DNA from: Clostridia bacterium | GTDB lineage: Bacteria; Bacillota; Clostridia; Oscillospirales; Acutalibacteraceae | Direction of reading: 5' to 3' | Assembly (NCBI GenBank): GCA_017548045.1 | Contig: JAFYNR010000032.1 | Coordinates: 28,565 to 92,564, forward strand | Length of the DNA: 64,000 nt | Shown: in pieces, positions 54,808 through 64,000 of the stretch | Position numbering within the stretch: the stretch's first letter is position 1 | How the letters are laid out: every line of letters begins with the position of its first letter | Position numbers and translations under genes: made by a program | The notes under the pieces: generated by a model | What the model saw: the letters and a program-made list of their open reading frames with translations, nothing else | Databases searched by the model: none | Told to the model about the DNA's origin: nothing

Positions 54808-56199
54808 TCAGATCATTGAGCCAAAGTATGTGAAGATCTTTGCGATACTGCCTGCAATACTTGAAATCAGACCCATAAAGTTAATTTCACCGATCCAGCC
54901 TGAGAAGTTCTCCCAGAGACCGCCCCAGTTAAGCTCCTTGATACGGTCGATAAGGCTCTTTTCTTCTTCCTTACCGTCATCGAGAACTTCTGCTTTCTCT
55001 GTGATTTTAAGCTCATAGATACCTTCATCGTAGCCTTCTGCAACTGCAGCGGCCTTTACATAGTATGTACCGGCATCAAGAGGAAGAGTTTCAGCCTTTA
55101 CGGTCTTGCTGCTGTCGGTAGCATTAAGCTTTACCGGGTCAACAACCTTTGAACCGTCAGCCTTGAGAATATCGAAAGTCCATGAGCCTGCATTTGTTGA
55201 CTTGAACTCGAAATCATAGCCCTTGTTGCCTGAAGGAACGGTGAACTTGAAGCAGTCAACGTCGCCTTCTTCATCAAGAGTCGCCTTGTATGTTTTGCTG
55301 ATTGAAATTACGTCAGCAGTTGCGTTTGTATCATTCATTTCGGTTTCAACGTCTGCAACTTCTCTGAAAAGAACTCTTGTTTTATAGCTGCCTGTGCTGC
55401 CTTCAACGCCTTCGATTGCAAGGTAGTAATCACCCTTTGCAAGGCCTACGCTTGCACCAACCTTTGAAGCCTCTGTTGCAAGAATTTCAATGGATGTAAC
55501 GTCTGCAAGCTCCTGAACACCGTTCTTCTCAACGTACATCTTGAGAGTTGCTTTGTAGTTACCTTTGTTTGCGGCATAGTTGTAGAGATAGAGGTTGATT
55601 ACGCCGTTTGCGGGGATTGTAACCTTATAGTAGTCAACGTCATTTGCACCGATTGAGCCGTAATACTCCTTAGGTGTGCCTGAGGGTGAATACTGAAGAA
55701 CGGTAGCCTTTGACTCATCATCGTTGGGCTCTGCTTCGGAATATGTAACCTCTGCAACGGATACTGCAACTGCATAACCAAGTGTTGAGTCTGAAACAGT
55801 ACCTGCTTTAACAACAACATAATATGTTTCTTTTTCGCCTACGCTGAAGGATGCGCTGTCTTCTGCACTGTTGCCGGCTGAAGTAAATACGGCAACCTCT
55901 TTTTCGTCAGCATCGAGAACAGCTACTTCAAAATATGTTGCATCTGCTGAAAGTTTGTTGTGTGTAAACTTAACAGTTGCGTTGCCTGCCTTAACGGTTT
56001 CAAATGCAAAGCAGTCTGCATCGTCTGCATTTTCAAGCATACCTGTGATTGATTCGCCTACTTCAAGTTCGTTTGCTGTTGCAACGGTGTCGTTGGCTTC
56101 GGTTTCAACCCTTGCCTCTGTTGCGCCTGCTGTTACAAGGCAACCTGCAACCATAAGAACTGCAAGAATAAGCGAAAGAAGTGACTTAACTTTTTTCAT
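54808..56199 (-). CDS. secreted protein with three PPC (pre-peptidase C-terminal) domains
   Basis: A 463-residue protein with a signal peptide (MKKVKSLLSLILAVLMVAGC; VAGC at 17-20 also reads as a weak lipobox). Three PPC-type beta-sandwiches follow, each opened by an E-x-E-x-N-D motif (VETEANDT, SEAEPNDD, VETEMNDT) and containing D-x-D/YYKV strands. No peptidase domain is present. The last ~50 residues are hydrophobic and aromatic (FMGLISSIAGSIAKIF) and may lie on a membrane. PPC domains bind carbohydrate or wall polymers in other proteins. It is likely a surface or wall component. Confidence 0.88.
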   Translation of the reverse strand: MKKVKSLLSLILAVLMVAGCLVTAGATEARVETEANDTVATANELEVGESITGMLENADDADCFAFETVKAGNATVKFTHNKLSADATYFEVAVLDADEKEVAVFTSAGNSAEDSASFSVGEKETYYVVVKAGTVSDSTLGYAVAVSVAEVTYSEAEPNDDESKATVLQYSPSGTPKEYYGSIGANDVDYYKVTIPANGVINLYLYNYAANKGNYKATLKMYVEKNGVQELADVTSIEILATEASKVGASVGLAKGDYYLAIEGVEGSTGSYKTRVLFREVADVETEMNDTNATADVISISKTYKATLDEEGDVDCFKFTVPSGNKGYDFEFKSTNAGSWTFDILKADGSKVVDPVKLNATDSSKTVKAETLPLDAGTYYVKAAAVAEGYDEGIYELKITEKAEVLDDGKEEEKSLIDRIKELNWGGLWENFSGWIGEINFMGLISSIAGSIAKIFTYFGSMI

Positions 56200-56240
56200 C
56201 TTCTTGTCCTCCTGTTTTTCAAAAAATCATTGGTAGTTGC

Positions 56241-56269
56241 ATTTTATCACAATTTTTTTCGATTGTCAA
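56241..56269 (-). promoter_or_regulatory. PPC protein gene promoter
   Basis: On the minus strand, TTGACA (56269-56264), a 17-base spacer and TAAAAT (56246-56241), about 40 bases before the ATG, which has AGGAGG upstream. Confidence 0.85.
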
Positions 56270-56329
56270 ACCGTTATGGGCAGGTAAATATTAATAATCG
56301 GTAAATATTACACCTTCAGATACAATTTT

Positions 56330-56530
56330 TCAGCCTGAATAGAATAAATCTTCAATTATTTCGGATACGTGACAGCCTTCAACCTCATTGTCGTTAAGAA
56401 GCTTTGCCACATTTTCGGCAGTTTCTCTGCTGTCGGTGAATTCACAGTAAAACCGGTTTTCATCCGATATACCGTAGAGAATTTTTACACCGTCCTCCAT
56501 AGCTACACTCTGTTCTTCTGCTTTGTACAT
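56330..56530 (-). CDS. DUF6514 family small protein
   Basis: A 66-residue protein beginning MYKAEEQSVAMEDGVKILYG. The pattern of TDSRETAENVAKLLNDNEV followed by HVSEIIEDLF-type residues fits the DUF6514 family of small clostridial proteins (family call from memory, moderate). GGAGGAG precedes the ATG at 56530; an upstream start through the leader is rejected. Its promoter and an inverted repeat lie just upstream. Function unknown. Confidence 0.75.
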   Translation of the reverse strand: MYKAEEQSVAMEDGVKILYGISDENRFYCEFTDSRETAENVAKLLNDNEVEGCHVSEIIEDLFYSG

Positions 56531-56548
56531 TGCAACATCTCCTCCATG

Positions 56549-56563
56549 GTGACGACCCGTCAC
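56549..56563. promoter_or_regulatory. inverted repeat at the DUF6514 transcription start
   Basis: GTGACG-ACC-CGTCAC, a perfect palindrome with 6-base arms, between the -10 box and the ribosome binding site. It could be an operator or an RNA hairpin at the extreme 5' end. Confidence 0.5.
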
Positions 56564-56565
56564 AT

Positions 56566-56594
56566 ATTGTAGAACTTTCGGTGTGCAAAATCAA
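56566..56594 (-). promoter_or_regulatory. DUF6514 gene promoter
   Basis: On the minus strand, TTGATT (56594-56589), a 17-base spacer and TACAAT (56571-56566), about 36 bases before the ATG. Confidence 0.65.
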
Positions 56595-56679
56595 TAGAAA
56601 ATGTGCATTTTCATAAAATTCGGATAATTACACAATAATCAGTGCCAAAATATGTTAATTATTTACAATTTGTGCAAAC

Positions 56680-56711
56680 AAAAAAACTGCTCCGGCAGTA
56701 AGCCGAAGCAG
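56680..56711 (-). terminator. groEL terminator
   Basis: On the minus strand, CTGCTTCGGC/GCCGGAGCAG (one mismatch, 5-base loop) followed by TTTTTTTG. The rest of 56531-56680 is AT-rich and holds only the DUF6514 promoter. Confidence 0.85.
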
Positions 56712-56725
56712 CCTTATGACAAATA

Positions 56726-58378
<1,653 letters not shown>

Positions 58379-58403
58379 CTATAATGAAAAGTGAAATTAT
58401 TGA

Positions 58404-58746
<343 letters not shown>

Positions 58747-58751
58747 TTTGT

Positions 58752-58780
58752 ATTTTAGCCACTTTTTCAGGAAAAATCAA
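58752..58780 (-). promoter_or_regulatory. groES-groEL promoter
   Basis: On the minus strand, TTGATT (58780-58775), a 17-base spacer and TAAAAT (58757-58752), immediately upstream of CIRCE. Confidence 0.85.
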
Positions 58781-58848
58781 GACCTTTTTCCAAAGTTTAC
58801 AGTATTGTCATAAATAAATTTATAAATCTTACAATCTTGTAACGTTTG

Positions 58849-58877
58849 TTGACTTTGAAATGGTATGTTGTTATAAT
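58849..58877 (+). promoter_or_regulatory. promoter of the glycan operon
   Basis: TTGACT (58849-58854), a 17-base spacer and TATAAT (58872-58877), 37 bases before the GT8 gene. It is divergent from groES. Confidence 0.85.
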
Positions 58878-58914
58878 GTTATAAAATACTACTTTAATTT
58901 GAAAAGGCATAAAT

Positions 58915-59721
58915 ATGAACATACTCGTCAGTCTTGATTCAAATTACATATATCCTCTGTGCGTGATGTTCCGTTCACTTGCAAAAACGAACCCCCACGG
59001 GCATTTTGACATCTACGTTGCCTATTCTTCGCTGACGGAAGATGATTTCAGCCGTATGGAATCTGCTCTTGCAGGTACGGATGCGCTTATTCACAGGGTT
59101 CCCGTTGACGATAAGATTTTTGAGGGCGCGCCCGTATTGGGCAGGCTCAGTAAAGAAACCTATTACCGTCTGCTTATCGGGGATATTCTGCCCGAAAGCG
59201 TCGACAGGCTTCTTTATCTCGACCCGGATATCGTTATAAACGGCAATCTTGAAGGTTTTTATAACCTTGATATGCAGGGCAAAACCGTTGCCGCAGGCAC
59301 TCACCTTTTCGGATTTATGAAAAAAATAAATCTCGCAAGGCTGGGTATGAAAAAATCAAGCAGCTACGTAAACGCAGGCGTTCTGCTTATCGACCTTGAT
59401 ATGTGGCGGAAAACCGTAACGCTGGGGCAGATATTTGAGTTTATCACGGCAAACATCAAAAAGCTTTTCCTGGCAGATCAGGACGTTATAAACGTTATGT
59501 TTGAGGACAGTATGCTCTGCATTGACGAAAGACTTTACAATCTTGACGAAAAGACCTTTTCCGTATACTCATACACAGGCGCGGGCAAAAAAAAGATTGA
59601 CCTTGATTGGGTAAGAAGCAACACGGTTATTATCCACTTCAACGGCAAGCACAAACCCTGGCGCGAAAAAAATTACCGCGGAAGGCTCGGTGAATTTTTT
59701 GAAGAAAACAAAGATATCTGA
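58915..59721 (+). CDS. glycosyltransferase family 8
   Basis: A 268-residue GT8 enzyme. The metal-binding DxD appears as LYLDPDIVI, with the HFNGKHKPW C-terminal signature and the YRLLIGDILP segment typical of the family. It transfers a sugar (commonly galactose or glucose) from a nucleotide sugar. There is no signal peptide. It overlaps the next gene by 32 bases, at the head of a five-gene surface operon. Confidence 0.92.
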   Translation: MNILVSLDSNYIYPLCVMFRSLAKTNPHGHFDIYVAYSSLTEDDFSRMESALAGTDALIHRVPVDDKIFEGAPVLGRLSKETYYRLLIGDILPESVDRLLYLDPDIVINGNLEGFYNLDMQGKTVAAGTHLFGFMKKINLARLGMKKSSSYVNAGVLLIDLDMWRKTVTLGQIFEFITANIKKLFLADQDVINVMFEDSMLCIDERLYNLDEKTFSVYSYTGAGKKKIDLDWVRSNTVIIHFNGKHKPWREKNYRGRLGEFFEENKDI

Positions 59722-60451
59722 AAATAAAATGCGGCTCCTGCAAATCACAGGGGCTGTTTTGGTTTGTTGCATATTTCTCGGAGTATTCTTATACTGCTAT
59801 CTGAAATACGGCAATGAAATTGCCGCCATATTCAGCGATTCGGAGCATCTTGAACTGTTTCTTTCGCAGTTCCACGGCTTTGACAAATGGGTGTTCGTTG
59901 CCATACGTGCGTTTCAGACGGTTATCAAAATTATCCCTGCCGAGCCGCTTGAAATCGGTTCGGGCTACCTTTACGGCACGTTGGGCGGTGCCGCACTTTG
60001 CCTTGCAGGCTCAATGATTGGCTCGCTTGTTATTATTGCTCTTTCAAGAGTGTTCGGCAGAAGGCTTGTTAACATTTTTGTTCCGGTTGATAAAATTGAT
60101 TCTCTCAGATTTCTTCAGAACAAAAAAAGAGTGTATGAAACACTTTTCTTTATCTATCTTATTCCGGGCACTCCCAAAGATATTCTTACTTATGCCGCAA
60201 GCATTATAGACCTTGATATGAAAAAATTTCTGCTGGTTACGGGTATTGCAAGAATCCCTTCAATTCTTGTATCAACCTGGTGCGGTGAACAGCTTATCAG
60301 CAAAAATTATTTTCTTGCCGCCGCCGCTTTCATAATCACAACCGTTCTCAGTGTGGTATGCGGCGCAGTTTACAATAAAATCACCTCAAAGCAGGATAAA
60401 ATTAAAACCGGAGAGGATGCTGAACAGGATGCAGGCAACGTTGAAAACTGA
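59690..60451 (+). CDS. TVP38/TMEM64 (VTT-domain) membrane protein
   Basis: A 253-residue protein with about six membrane helices. EPLEIGSGYLYG and the downstream FIYLIPGTPKDILTYAAS segment are the VTT hallmarks (re-entrant loop and PGTPKD). VTT proteins relate to DedA, some of which flip undecaprenyl phosphate. A GTG at 59690 with GGAAGG upstream is taken as the start; an ATG at 59729 lacks a site. A Glu/Asp-rich tail follows the last helix. Confidence 0.83.
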   Translation: MNFLKKTKISENKMRLLQITGAVLVCCIFLGVFLYCYLKYGNEIAAIFSDSEHLELFLSQFHGFDKWVFVAIRAFQTVIKIIPAEPLEIGSGYLYGTLGGAALCLAGSMIGSLVIIALSRVFGRRLVNIFVPVDKIDSLRFLQNKKRVYETLFFIYLIPGTPKDILTYAASIIDLDMKKFLLVTGIARIPSILVSTWCGEQLISKNYFLAAAAFIITTVLSVVCGAVYNKITSKQDKIKTGEDAEQDAGNVEN

Positions 60452-61760
60452 AAAGAATAAGCTTTATATGTTTGCGCCTGCGGCATTCCTGCTTGCAGGA
60501 CTTATGCCCGAATACGTAGCACCTTTTTTCACAGTTGCGGGCTTTACCGCCGTTTTGAAAAAGCGTGCCGCAGAAAAGAAAAAGCCCCGTTTCGGGGATA
60601 TGGGAATATGTATAATCGCCTATATGGCCTGGATGGTTGCAGGCACATTCTATTCCTCATCAATTATTTCTTCTCTTGCAAGCATCGGTCTGTGGCTTCT
60701 TATGTTTTCCGGATATTATTTCTTCACTGAAACCGTTGACACTGCCGAAAGGGTTGACACAGTTATGTACTGCGGTTCTCTGACGGCAGGTATTTCAGGC
60801 GCAATCGGTATCGGCCAGATGTTCCTTTTTCATATCGGCAACCACTTTGACAGCAGCATAAGCAACGCCTTCAACCCCTTCTGGCGTTTCCTTAACTTGC
60901 TGATTGAAAAGCTGGTAGTGTTTCTGCCCGAATTCATCACTTCAAAAATGGGTTCAACTACCTTCCATTCATTTGACACAAGAGCGTGCAGCACCTTCTC
61001 AAATCCCCTTTTCTTTGCGGCAATCGAGGTTATGCTTCTGCCCTTTGCGGCGTATATGTTCCTTTGTGCCCCTACGCTGAAAAGGCGCATAATCGGATTT
61101 TTCTGCTTTATGCTTTCAATCGGCGGTGTTGCCTGCTCATATTCAAGAGGACCTTATCTTTTTGCGGTAGCGGTATGTGCAATCCTTCTGCTTTACGGCG
61201 GAAAGAAAACTCTTAAGCTTATGGGCGTTGGTGTTACGGCAGGCGGAATCGTAATGATTTTTGCAAGCGGCACCGTAAAAAGACTTTTCACTTTGCTTAG
61301 CGGCAAGGATATTTCCGTCAACACAAGAAAAGCCATCTGGGACGGAATTTTTGATATGATAAGCGACAAGCCCATACTGGGCTACGGCACGGGCTTTGAT
61401 AACGTAAGGCAGATGCTTCACAATGTATATAATGTGAAACAGCCTCACGCTCATAATATTTTCCTTGAAGCCTGGGTTGAAAACGGTATTTTGGGCGTGC
61501 TTCTTCTTGTTGCCGTTTTTCTTGTGTTCTTCATCAATATCGTTCGTCTTTACAAGCTCAAGAACAGATGCAGAGAATATGCCATCACTCTTTTTGCCTC
61601 TGTTGCAGGCTTCGTTCTCTGCGGTATGACAGACTGCCTTTTCTACGGTCTGAAGCCCTTGCAGTATCTTATGATGGTGCTTGGCCTTTCACAGGCGGTA
61701 TTCGCTATTTATCTGAATAAACAAACGGAGAAAAACAATGAACATATTATCAATAGGTAA
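60429..61760 (+). CDS. O-antigen ligase family membrane protein
   Basis: A 443-residue protein with about ten to twelve membrane helices and a large external loop (about residues 150-190). SYSRGPY and PHAHNIFLEAWVENG contain the Arg and His typical of the O-antigen ligase/Wzy-type superfamily. It would join or polymerise glycans on a lipid carrier at the outer face. The start at 60429 sits in a GGAGAGG and ACAGG context and overlaps the VTT gene by 23 bases; an ATG at 60417 is the alternative. Confidence 0.85.
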   Translation: MQATLKTEKNKLYMFAPAAFLLAGLMPEYVAPFFTVAGFTAVLKKRAAEKKKPRFGDMGICIIAYMAWMVAGTFYSSSIISSLASIGLWLLMFSGYYFFTETVDTAERVDTVMYCGSLTAGISGAIGIGQMFLFHIGNHFDSSISNAFNPFWRFLNLLIEKLVVFLPEFITSKMGSTTFHSFDTRACSTFSNPLFFAAIEVMLLPFAAYMFLCAPTLKRRIIGFFCFMLSIGGVACSYSRGPYLFAVAVCAILLLYGGKKTLKLMGVGVTAGGIVMIFASGTVKRLFTLLSGKDISVNTRKAIWDGIFDMISDKPILGYGTGFDNVRQMLHNVYNVKQPHAHNIFLEAWVENGILGVLLLVAVFLVFFINIVRLYKLKNRCREYAITLFASVAGFVLCGMTDCLFYGLKPLQYLMMVLGLSQAVFAIYLNKQTEKNNEHIINR

Positions 61761-62490
61761 CAGCTTTTCCACAAACGCTCACAAATTTCTACCCCGGATT
61801 ATTGAAGCTGACGGTGACGAAATAATGCTTTGCAACCTCTTTATAGGCGGTTGCTCCCTTGAACAGCACTGGAACAACTGGCGGGAAGAAAAAACAGATT
61901 ATGACTATGAAATCTATCTTCCCGGTGAAACGGAGATGACCCGCGCCGACGACGTGGCACTCCACGAAGCGGTTGAAGATGAGGATTGGGACATTATAAC
62001 ATTACAGCAATGCAGCCATTTCAGCGGTATTCCCGAAACCTACTCCCCTTATCTTTCGGAGCTTGCGGAATATTGCAGAATGGTAAAGCCCGAGGCAAAA
62101 ATTATGCTTCATCAGACCTGGGCATACGAAGAAGGCTGTGCCCACGGCGGGTTTGCAAACTATAAAAACAGCCAGCAGGAAATGTACCGTGCGCTGACGG
62201 AGGCATATGTTGATGCCGCTATGGAGGCGGATATTGACTTTATTATACCCAGCGGCAGAGCGTGGCAGACCGCACGCAACACAATCGGTGATATTCTGAC
62301 TGTTGACGGCTATCACGGCAACGATATGGGCTGTTACCTTGCAAGTGCCTGCTTCTACGAAATGATTTTCGGCAGATCAATTCTTGAAAACACCTTTGAA
62401 CTGCCCGATGTTGATAAAAAGACAATGGAAATCCTTAAAATCTGCGCACATACGGCAGTTGAAAAAGGGGTCATTCTGAATGGAAATTGA
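61738..62490 (+). CDS. SGNH-type hydrolase, DUF4886 family
   Basis: A 250-residue hydrolase. LSIGNSFSTNA carries the block-I Ser, GGCSLEQHW is the Gly block, LQQCSHFSG follows, and DGYHGNDMGCYLA holds the C-terminal Asp and His. These are the parts of the SGNH/GDSL fold. The substrate may be an acyl or acetyl ester on sugar. CGGAG precedes the ATG. It overlaps the ligase gene by 23 bases and the last gene by 11. No signal peptide. Confidence 0.85.
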   Translation: MNILSIGNSFSTNAHKFLPRIIEADGDEIMLCNLFIGGCSLEQHWNNWREEKTDYDYEIYLPGETEMTRADDVALHEAVEDEDWDIITLQQCSHFSGIPETYSPYLSELAEYCRMVKPEAKIMLHQTWAYEEGCAHGGFANYKNSQQEMYRALTEAYVDAAMEADIDFIIPSGRAWQTARNTIGDILTVDGYHGNDMGCYLASACFYEMIFGRSILENTFELPDVDKKTMEILKICAHTAVEKGVILNGN

Positions 62491-62992
62491 TTGGAATGCT
62501 CTTAATAAAGGTGTGTTGAATTTATTTAACACATTTTCAAATTCACTCGGATTAACTTTATTTTTCCTGATTTTATTCTATCTTATTTTTTATCTCTGGG
62601 CATTTAGTCTTACAGATACGCTTTTTCGTGTTCACAGAAGTAAAACTGCCTGTAAAAAAATTATGAAAGAATATACTTTTTGGCAAAAAGTTGTGCTGAT
62701 ACCACAGAAAAAACATTGTCTGCATGCAAAAAAATTCTGTAATAAAATTATCAATTACTTCTATACACACACGGTTTTCTTTGTATTTAGTTTAATTTTC
62801 ATAATTGCGGAGCACCTGATATTTACGAAGTTGACTGTTGCTTTTTTTGTTGTGGTTGTACAGTTTCTTGCCTTTATGATTCCTTTATCTGTTGCGGAAA
62901 TAATTCTTGAAGAAAAACCATGGTTAAGATTTAATAAAAGGTACAGATTTGAGAAATACCACCATACAAAAGAATTTGAAAAACTTATATAA
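62480..62992 (+). CDS. small membrane protein, AT-rich
   Basis: A 170-residue protein that I do not recognise. Three to four membrane helices (about 22-42, 96-117, 120-140), with a Lys/His/Cys-rich loop between the first and second (CKKIMKEYTF, KKHCLHAKKFC) and a basic tail (RFNKRYRFEKYHH). Its DNA is clearly more AT-rich than its neighbours, with many Lys, Phe and Asn codons, which suggests recent transfer or loose selection. It closes the glycan operon. Confidence 0.7.
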   Translation: MEIDWNALNKGVLNLFNTFSNSLGLTLFFLILFYLIFYLWAFSLTDTLFRVHRSKTACKKIMKEYTFWQKVVLIPQKKHCLHAKKFCNKIINYFYTHTVFFVFSLIFIIAEHLIFTKLTVAFFVVVVQFLAFMIPLSVAEIILEEKPWLRFNKRYRFEKYHHTKEFEKLI

Positions 62993-62998
62993 TAAAGC

Positions 62999-63030
62999 AT
63001 TCCCGAGCAACTTATTGCTCGGGAATTTTT
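62999..63030 (+). terminator. glycan operon terminator
   Basis: ATTCCCGAGCAA/TTGCTCGGGAAT, a perfect 12-bp stem with a CTTA loop, followed by five T. Confidence 0.9.
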
Positions 63031-63035
63031 GTTGC

Positions 63036-63065
63036 AAAAAAAAGGAGCAACCCGAAGGTTGCTCC
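63036..63065 (-). terminator. tuf terminator
   Basis: GGAGCAACC/GGTTGCTCC, a perfect 9-bp stem with a CGAA loop; on the minus strand it is followed by TTTTTTTT. It ends tuf, convergent with the glycan operon. Confidence 0.9.
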
Positions 63066-63083
63066 CCAAAAGTCAATTTTTAA

Positions 63084-64000
63084 TTATTCGTTGATTTCGA
63101 TAACAACGCCTGAACCAACAGTTCTGCCGCCTTCACGGATAGCGAAACGGAGACCCTTTTCAATAGCGATGGGAGTGATGAGTTCAACGTCCATATCAAC
63201 GTTATCGCCGGGCATGCACATTTCAGTACCTGCGGGAAGGTTGATAACACCTGTAACGTCTGTTGTTCTGAAATAGAACTGAGGACGGTAGTTGTTGAAG
63301 AAGGGAGTATGACGGCCGCCTTCTTCCTTAGTAAGAACGTAAACCTGACCCTTGAACTTTGTGTGGGGGTTGATTGAACCGGGCTTGCAAAGAACCTGGC
63401 CTCTTTCGATTTCTGTTCTCTGAACACCACGAAGGAGAGCACCGATGTTGTCGCCTGCCTCTGCGTAGTCGAGGATCTTACGGAACATTTCGATACCTGT
63501 AACAACTGTCTTTCTCTTTTCTTCTGAAAGACCAACGATTTCAACTTCTTCTGAAGTTCTGAGCTGACCTCTTTCAACTCTACCTGTAGCAACAGTACCA
63601 CGACCTGTGATTGTGAATACGTCTTCAACAGGCATAAGGAAGGGAAGGTCTGCCTTTCTGTCGGGAGTAGGAATGTACTCGTCAACAGCAGCCATGAGTT
63701 CCCAGATGGGAGCAAGTGAAGCGTCTGATGTGTCAGCGCCTGCATATTCGAGAGCCTTGAGAGCTGAACCCTTGATGATGGGAGCTTCTTCATCGAAGCC
63801 GTACTCAGCAAGTGTCTCACGGATTTCCATTTCAACGAGCTCGAGGAGTTCGGGATCGTCAACCTGGTCAACCTTGTTCATGAAAACGATGATTCTGGGA
63901 ACGCCAACCTGACGAGCAAGAAGAAGGTGTTCCTTAGTCTGAGCCATGGGGCCGTCTGTTGAAGCGATAACAAGGATAGCGCCGTCCATCTGAGCAGCAC
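63084..64000 (-). CDS. tuf: elongation factor Tu (5' end outside window)
   Basis: The C-terminal ~305 residues of EF-Tu. From [10 protein letters not shown] at the window edge (encoded up to 64000) the reading frame continues through NKVDQVDD (G4) and SALKALE (G5) to domains 2 and 3, ending [13 protein letters not shown]. It brings aminoacyl-tRNA to the ribosome. The start lies beyond 64000; an internal Met at 63989 is not the start. No frame change is seen. Confidence 0.97.
   Translation of the reverse strand, partial: AAQMDGAILVIASTDGPMAQTKEHLLLARQVGVPRIIVFMNKVDQVDDPELLELVEMEIRETLAEYGFDEEAPIIKGSALKALEYAGADTSDASLAPIWELMAAVDEYIPTPDRKADLPFLMPVEDVFTITGRGTVATGRVERGQLRTSEEVEIVGLSEEKRKTVVTGIEMFRKILDYAEAGDNIGALLRGVQRTEIERGQVLCKPGSINPHTKFKGQVYVLTKEEGGRHTPFFNNYRPQFYFRTTDVTGVINLPAGTEMCMPGDNVDMDVELITPIAIEKGLRFAIREGGRTVGSGVVIEINE

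Overview
The window reads as chromosomal DNA of an endospore-forming, Gram-positive-type Clostridia member, most likely a gut Oscillospiraceae/Ruminococcaceae relative. The evidence is a GerA/SpoVAF-type germination protein, a SpoIID-like peptidoglycan protein, a perfect CIRCE (HrcA) operator at groES-groEL, a ClpE-type unfoldase, an ECF transporter core, FeoA/FeoB with a tiny Cys-rich partner, and a giant secreted protein with InlB-type repeats and a sortase-like C-terminus. The taxonomic call is inference from gene content. I saw no rRNA, tRNA, CRISPR array, insertion sequence or phage gene. No stretch over 300 bases lacks a gene. The tuf gene and the first metallophosphoesterase are cut by the window ends.

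Layout. 1-3160 (+): two related metallophosphoesterases and a patatin-like lipase. 3234-5534 (+): a DNA methyltransferase and a probable restriction endonuclease with their own promoter. 5634-8213 (-): feoA, feoB and a 49-residue Cys-rich membrane protein, with two copies of one inverted repeat. 8338-22103 (-): fourteen tightly packed genes (DUF512 radical SAM, der, ruvC, ruvA, ruvB, an rRNA-type methyltransferase, ecfA1, ecfA2, ecfT, truA, DUF5711, cvpA, pgsA, clpE) that look like one transcription unit ending in a strong terminator. 22227-26061 (+): obg, mrnC, a YitT protein, a lipoprotein and yebC. 26106-27371 (-): a secreted lipase. 27554-31463 (+): a sugar or sugar-acid catabolic cluster with a fused isomerase-dehydrogenase, a second Gfo/Idh/MocA dehydrogenase and a mannonate/fructuronate-type SDR. 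31590-34700 (+): a four-gene membrane module headed by an XRE-DUF2157 fusion. 34737-39817 (-): a CE15-like esterase, rpmF/yceD, a small P-loop protein, pgi and a DD-carboxypeptidase. 39906-41186 (+): mtaB. 41219-44855 (-): spore-related genes. 44962-56530 (-): the InlB-repeat giant, a GPH sugar transporter, a third metallophosphoesterase with a changed active-site motif, a secreted three-domain PPC protein and a DUF6514 protein. 56726-58688 (-): groEL and groES. 58915-62992 (+): five genes overlapping end to end for a surface glycan or lipid-carrier function. 63084-64000 (-): tuf.

How the parts fit. The core is housekeeping: translation, recombination repair, GTPases, chaperones and lipid synthesis. 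Around it lie plant-glycan and hexuronate functions (CE15 esterase, SDR, GPH transporter), cell-surface functions (InlB repeats, PPC domains, glycan operon) and sporulation functions. Many promoters match the sigma-A consensus with a 17-base spacer, and many intrinsic terminators are visible. The most unusual items are the internal hydrophobic segment in the giant surface protein, the ASHE replacement in the metallophosphoesterase at 53521, the isomerase-dehydrogenase fusion, the repeated feo operator, a leader block shared by two neighbouring genes, and the uncharacterised endonuclease. I did not find a clear, wholly new multi-gene system.
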